Assembly (NCBI GenBank): GCA_937915865.1
Contig: CALGIG010000107.1
Location: 124,001-188,000, forward strand
Source: an uncultured Prolixibacteraceae bacterium
GTDB lineage: Bacteria > Bacteroidota > Bacteroidia > Bacteroidales > Prolixibacteraceae
DNA length: 64,000 nt
Direction of reading: 5' to 3'
Shown: one piece after another, positions 63,909 to 64,000 of the stretch
Position numbering within the stretch: the stretch's first letter is position 1
Layout: each line of letters begins with the position of its first letter
Notes under the pieces: generated by a model
The model's input: only the letters and a program-made list of their open reading frames with translations
Database searches by the model: none
What the model was told of the DNA's origin: nothing
Position numbers and translations under genes: made by a program

Positions 63909-63994
63909 CGTCACTGCGAGGAACTGCCTGTCCCGTTTTTACGGGAAAGCAGTCTGTTCGCTAATAGATTACTTCGCTTTGGCTCGTGATGACG
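63909..63994. repeat. Palindromic intergenic repeat at the window end
   Basis: Ends CGTCACTGCGAG (63909-63920) and CTCGTGATGACG (63983-63994) are imperfect inverted repeats. Inside lies a hairpin with ACTGC...GCAGT and TCCCGT-TTTT-ACGGGA. The layout resembles the GTCATTGCGAGGA-type repeats seen between genes of many bacteria. No gene follows in the window. Confidence 0.7.
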
Positions 63995-64000
63995 ATAAAC

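Overview
The window looks like a chromosomal piece of a polysaccharide-degrading member of the Bacteroidota (class Bacteroidia; a Marinilabiliales/Prolixibacteraceae-like lineage is my guess, not shown). The evidence is a SusC/SusD pair driven by an ECF sigma factor and a FecR-type anti-sigma factor, many secreted glycoside hydrolases with Sec, Tat or lipoprotein signals, a DUF4294 protein, a DUF6057 protein, promoters of the Bacteroidota TTTG/TAnnTTTG type, and start codons without clear Shine-Dalgarno sequences.

Region 1 (1-23.1 kb, + strand) is a dense carbohydrate-active gene cluster. It holds a GH2 enzyme, a six-hairpin glycosidase-like protein, a GH51 arabinofuranosidase, a GH106-type and a GH78 rhamnosidase, two right-handed beta-helix proteins (one Tat-exported, one lipoprotein), a GH9 protein and a GH95 fucosidase. 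The set of activities (rhamnose, arabinose, fucose, galactose-like and glucan-like linkages) points to a branched plant-type glycan such as pectin side chains, but no SusC/D or regulator for it lies inside the window. Three of these genes carry copies of one 131-162 bp structured leader module directly before the start codon. A RAYT/IS200-like transposase gene framed by palindromes, followed by an orphan HigA-like antitoxin, interrupts the cluster at 19.5-20.6 kb.

Region 2 (23.2-26.5 kb, +) is a pair: a polytopic DUF6057-like membrane protein and a lipoprotein combining a c-type heme motif with a TolB-like propeller. Region 3 (26.6-35.1 kb) is a tight six-gene minus-strand catabolic operon (MFS importer, fucose-isomerase-like protein, PfkB kinase, class III aminotransferase, Gfo/Idh/MocA oxidoreductase, mannitol dehydrogenase-like protein) divergent from an AraC regulator. 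Its substrate is not obvious. Region 4 (35.2-43.2 kb, -) has a TPR protein and the sigma/FecR/SusC/SusD signalling and uptake locus.

Region 5 (43.4-64 kb) is mostly housekeeping: DEAD-box helicase, glycine decarboxylase, a metallo-beta-lactamase-fold hydrolase, Pcm, an undecaprenyl-type sugar transferase, arginine deiminase, a TrmH-family methylase, an M23 peptidase, a YitT protein, IspE, a split ThrE exporter, a ferredoxin-NADP reductase-like protein and RlmN. In its middle (58.8-60.6 kb) sit three tandem paralogous small secreted proteins built from a repeated EAQL...K..AD..EA motif, each with its own leader and terminator. The stretch at 44.7-45.1 kb holds tandem structured intergenic repeats, and another palindromic repeat ends the window. 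I saw no tRNA, rRNA or CRISPR array.
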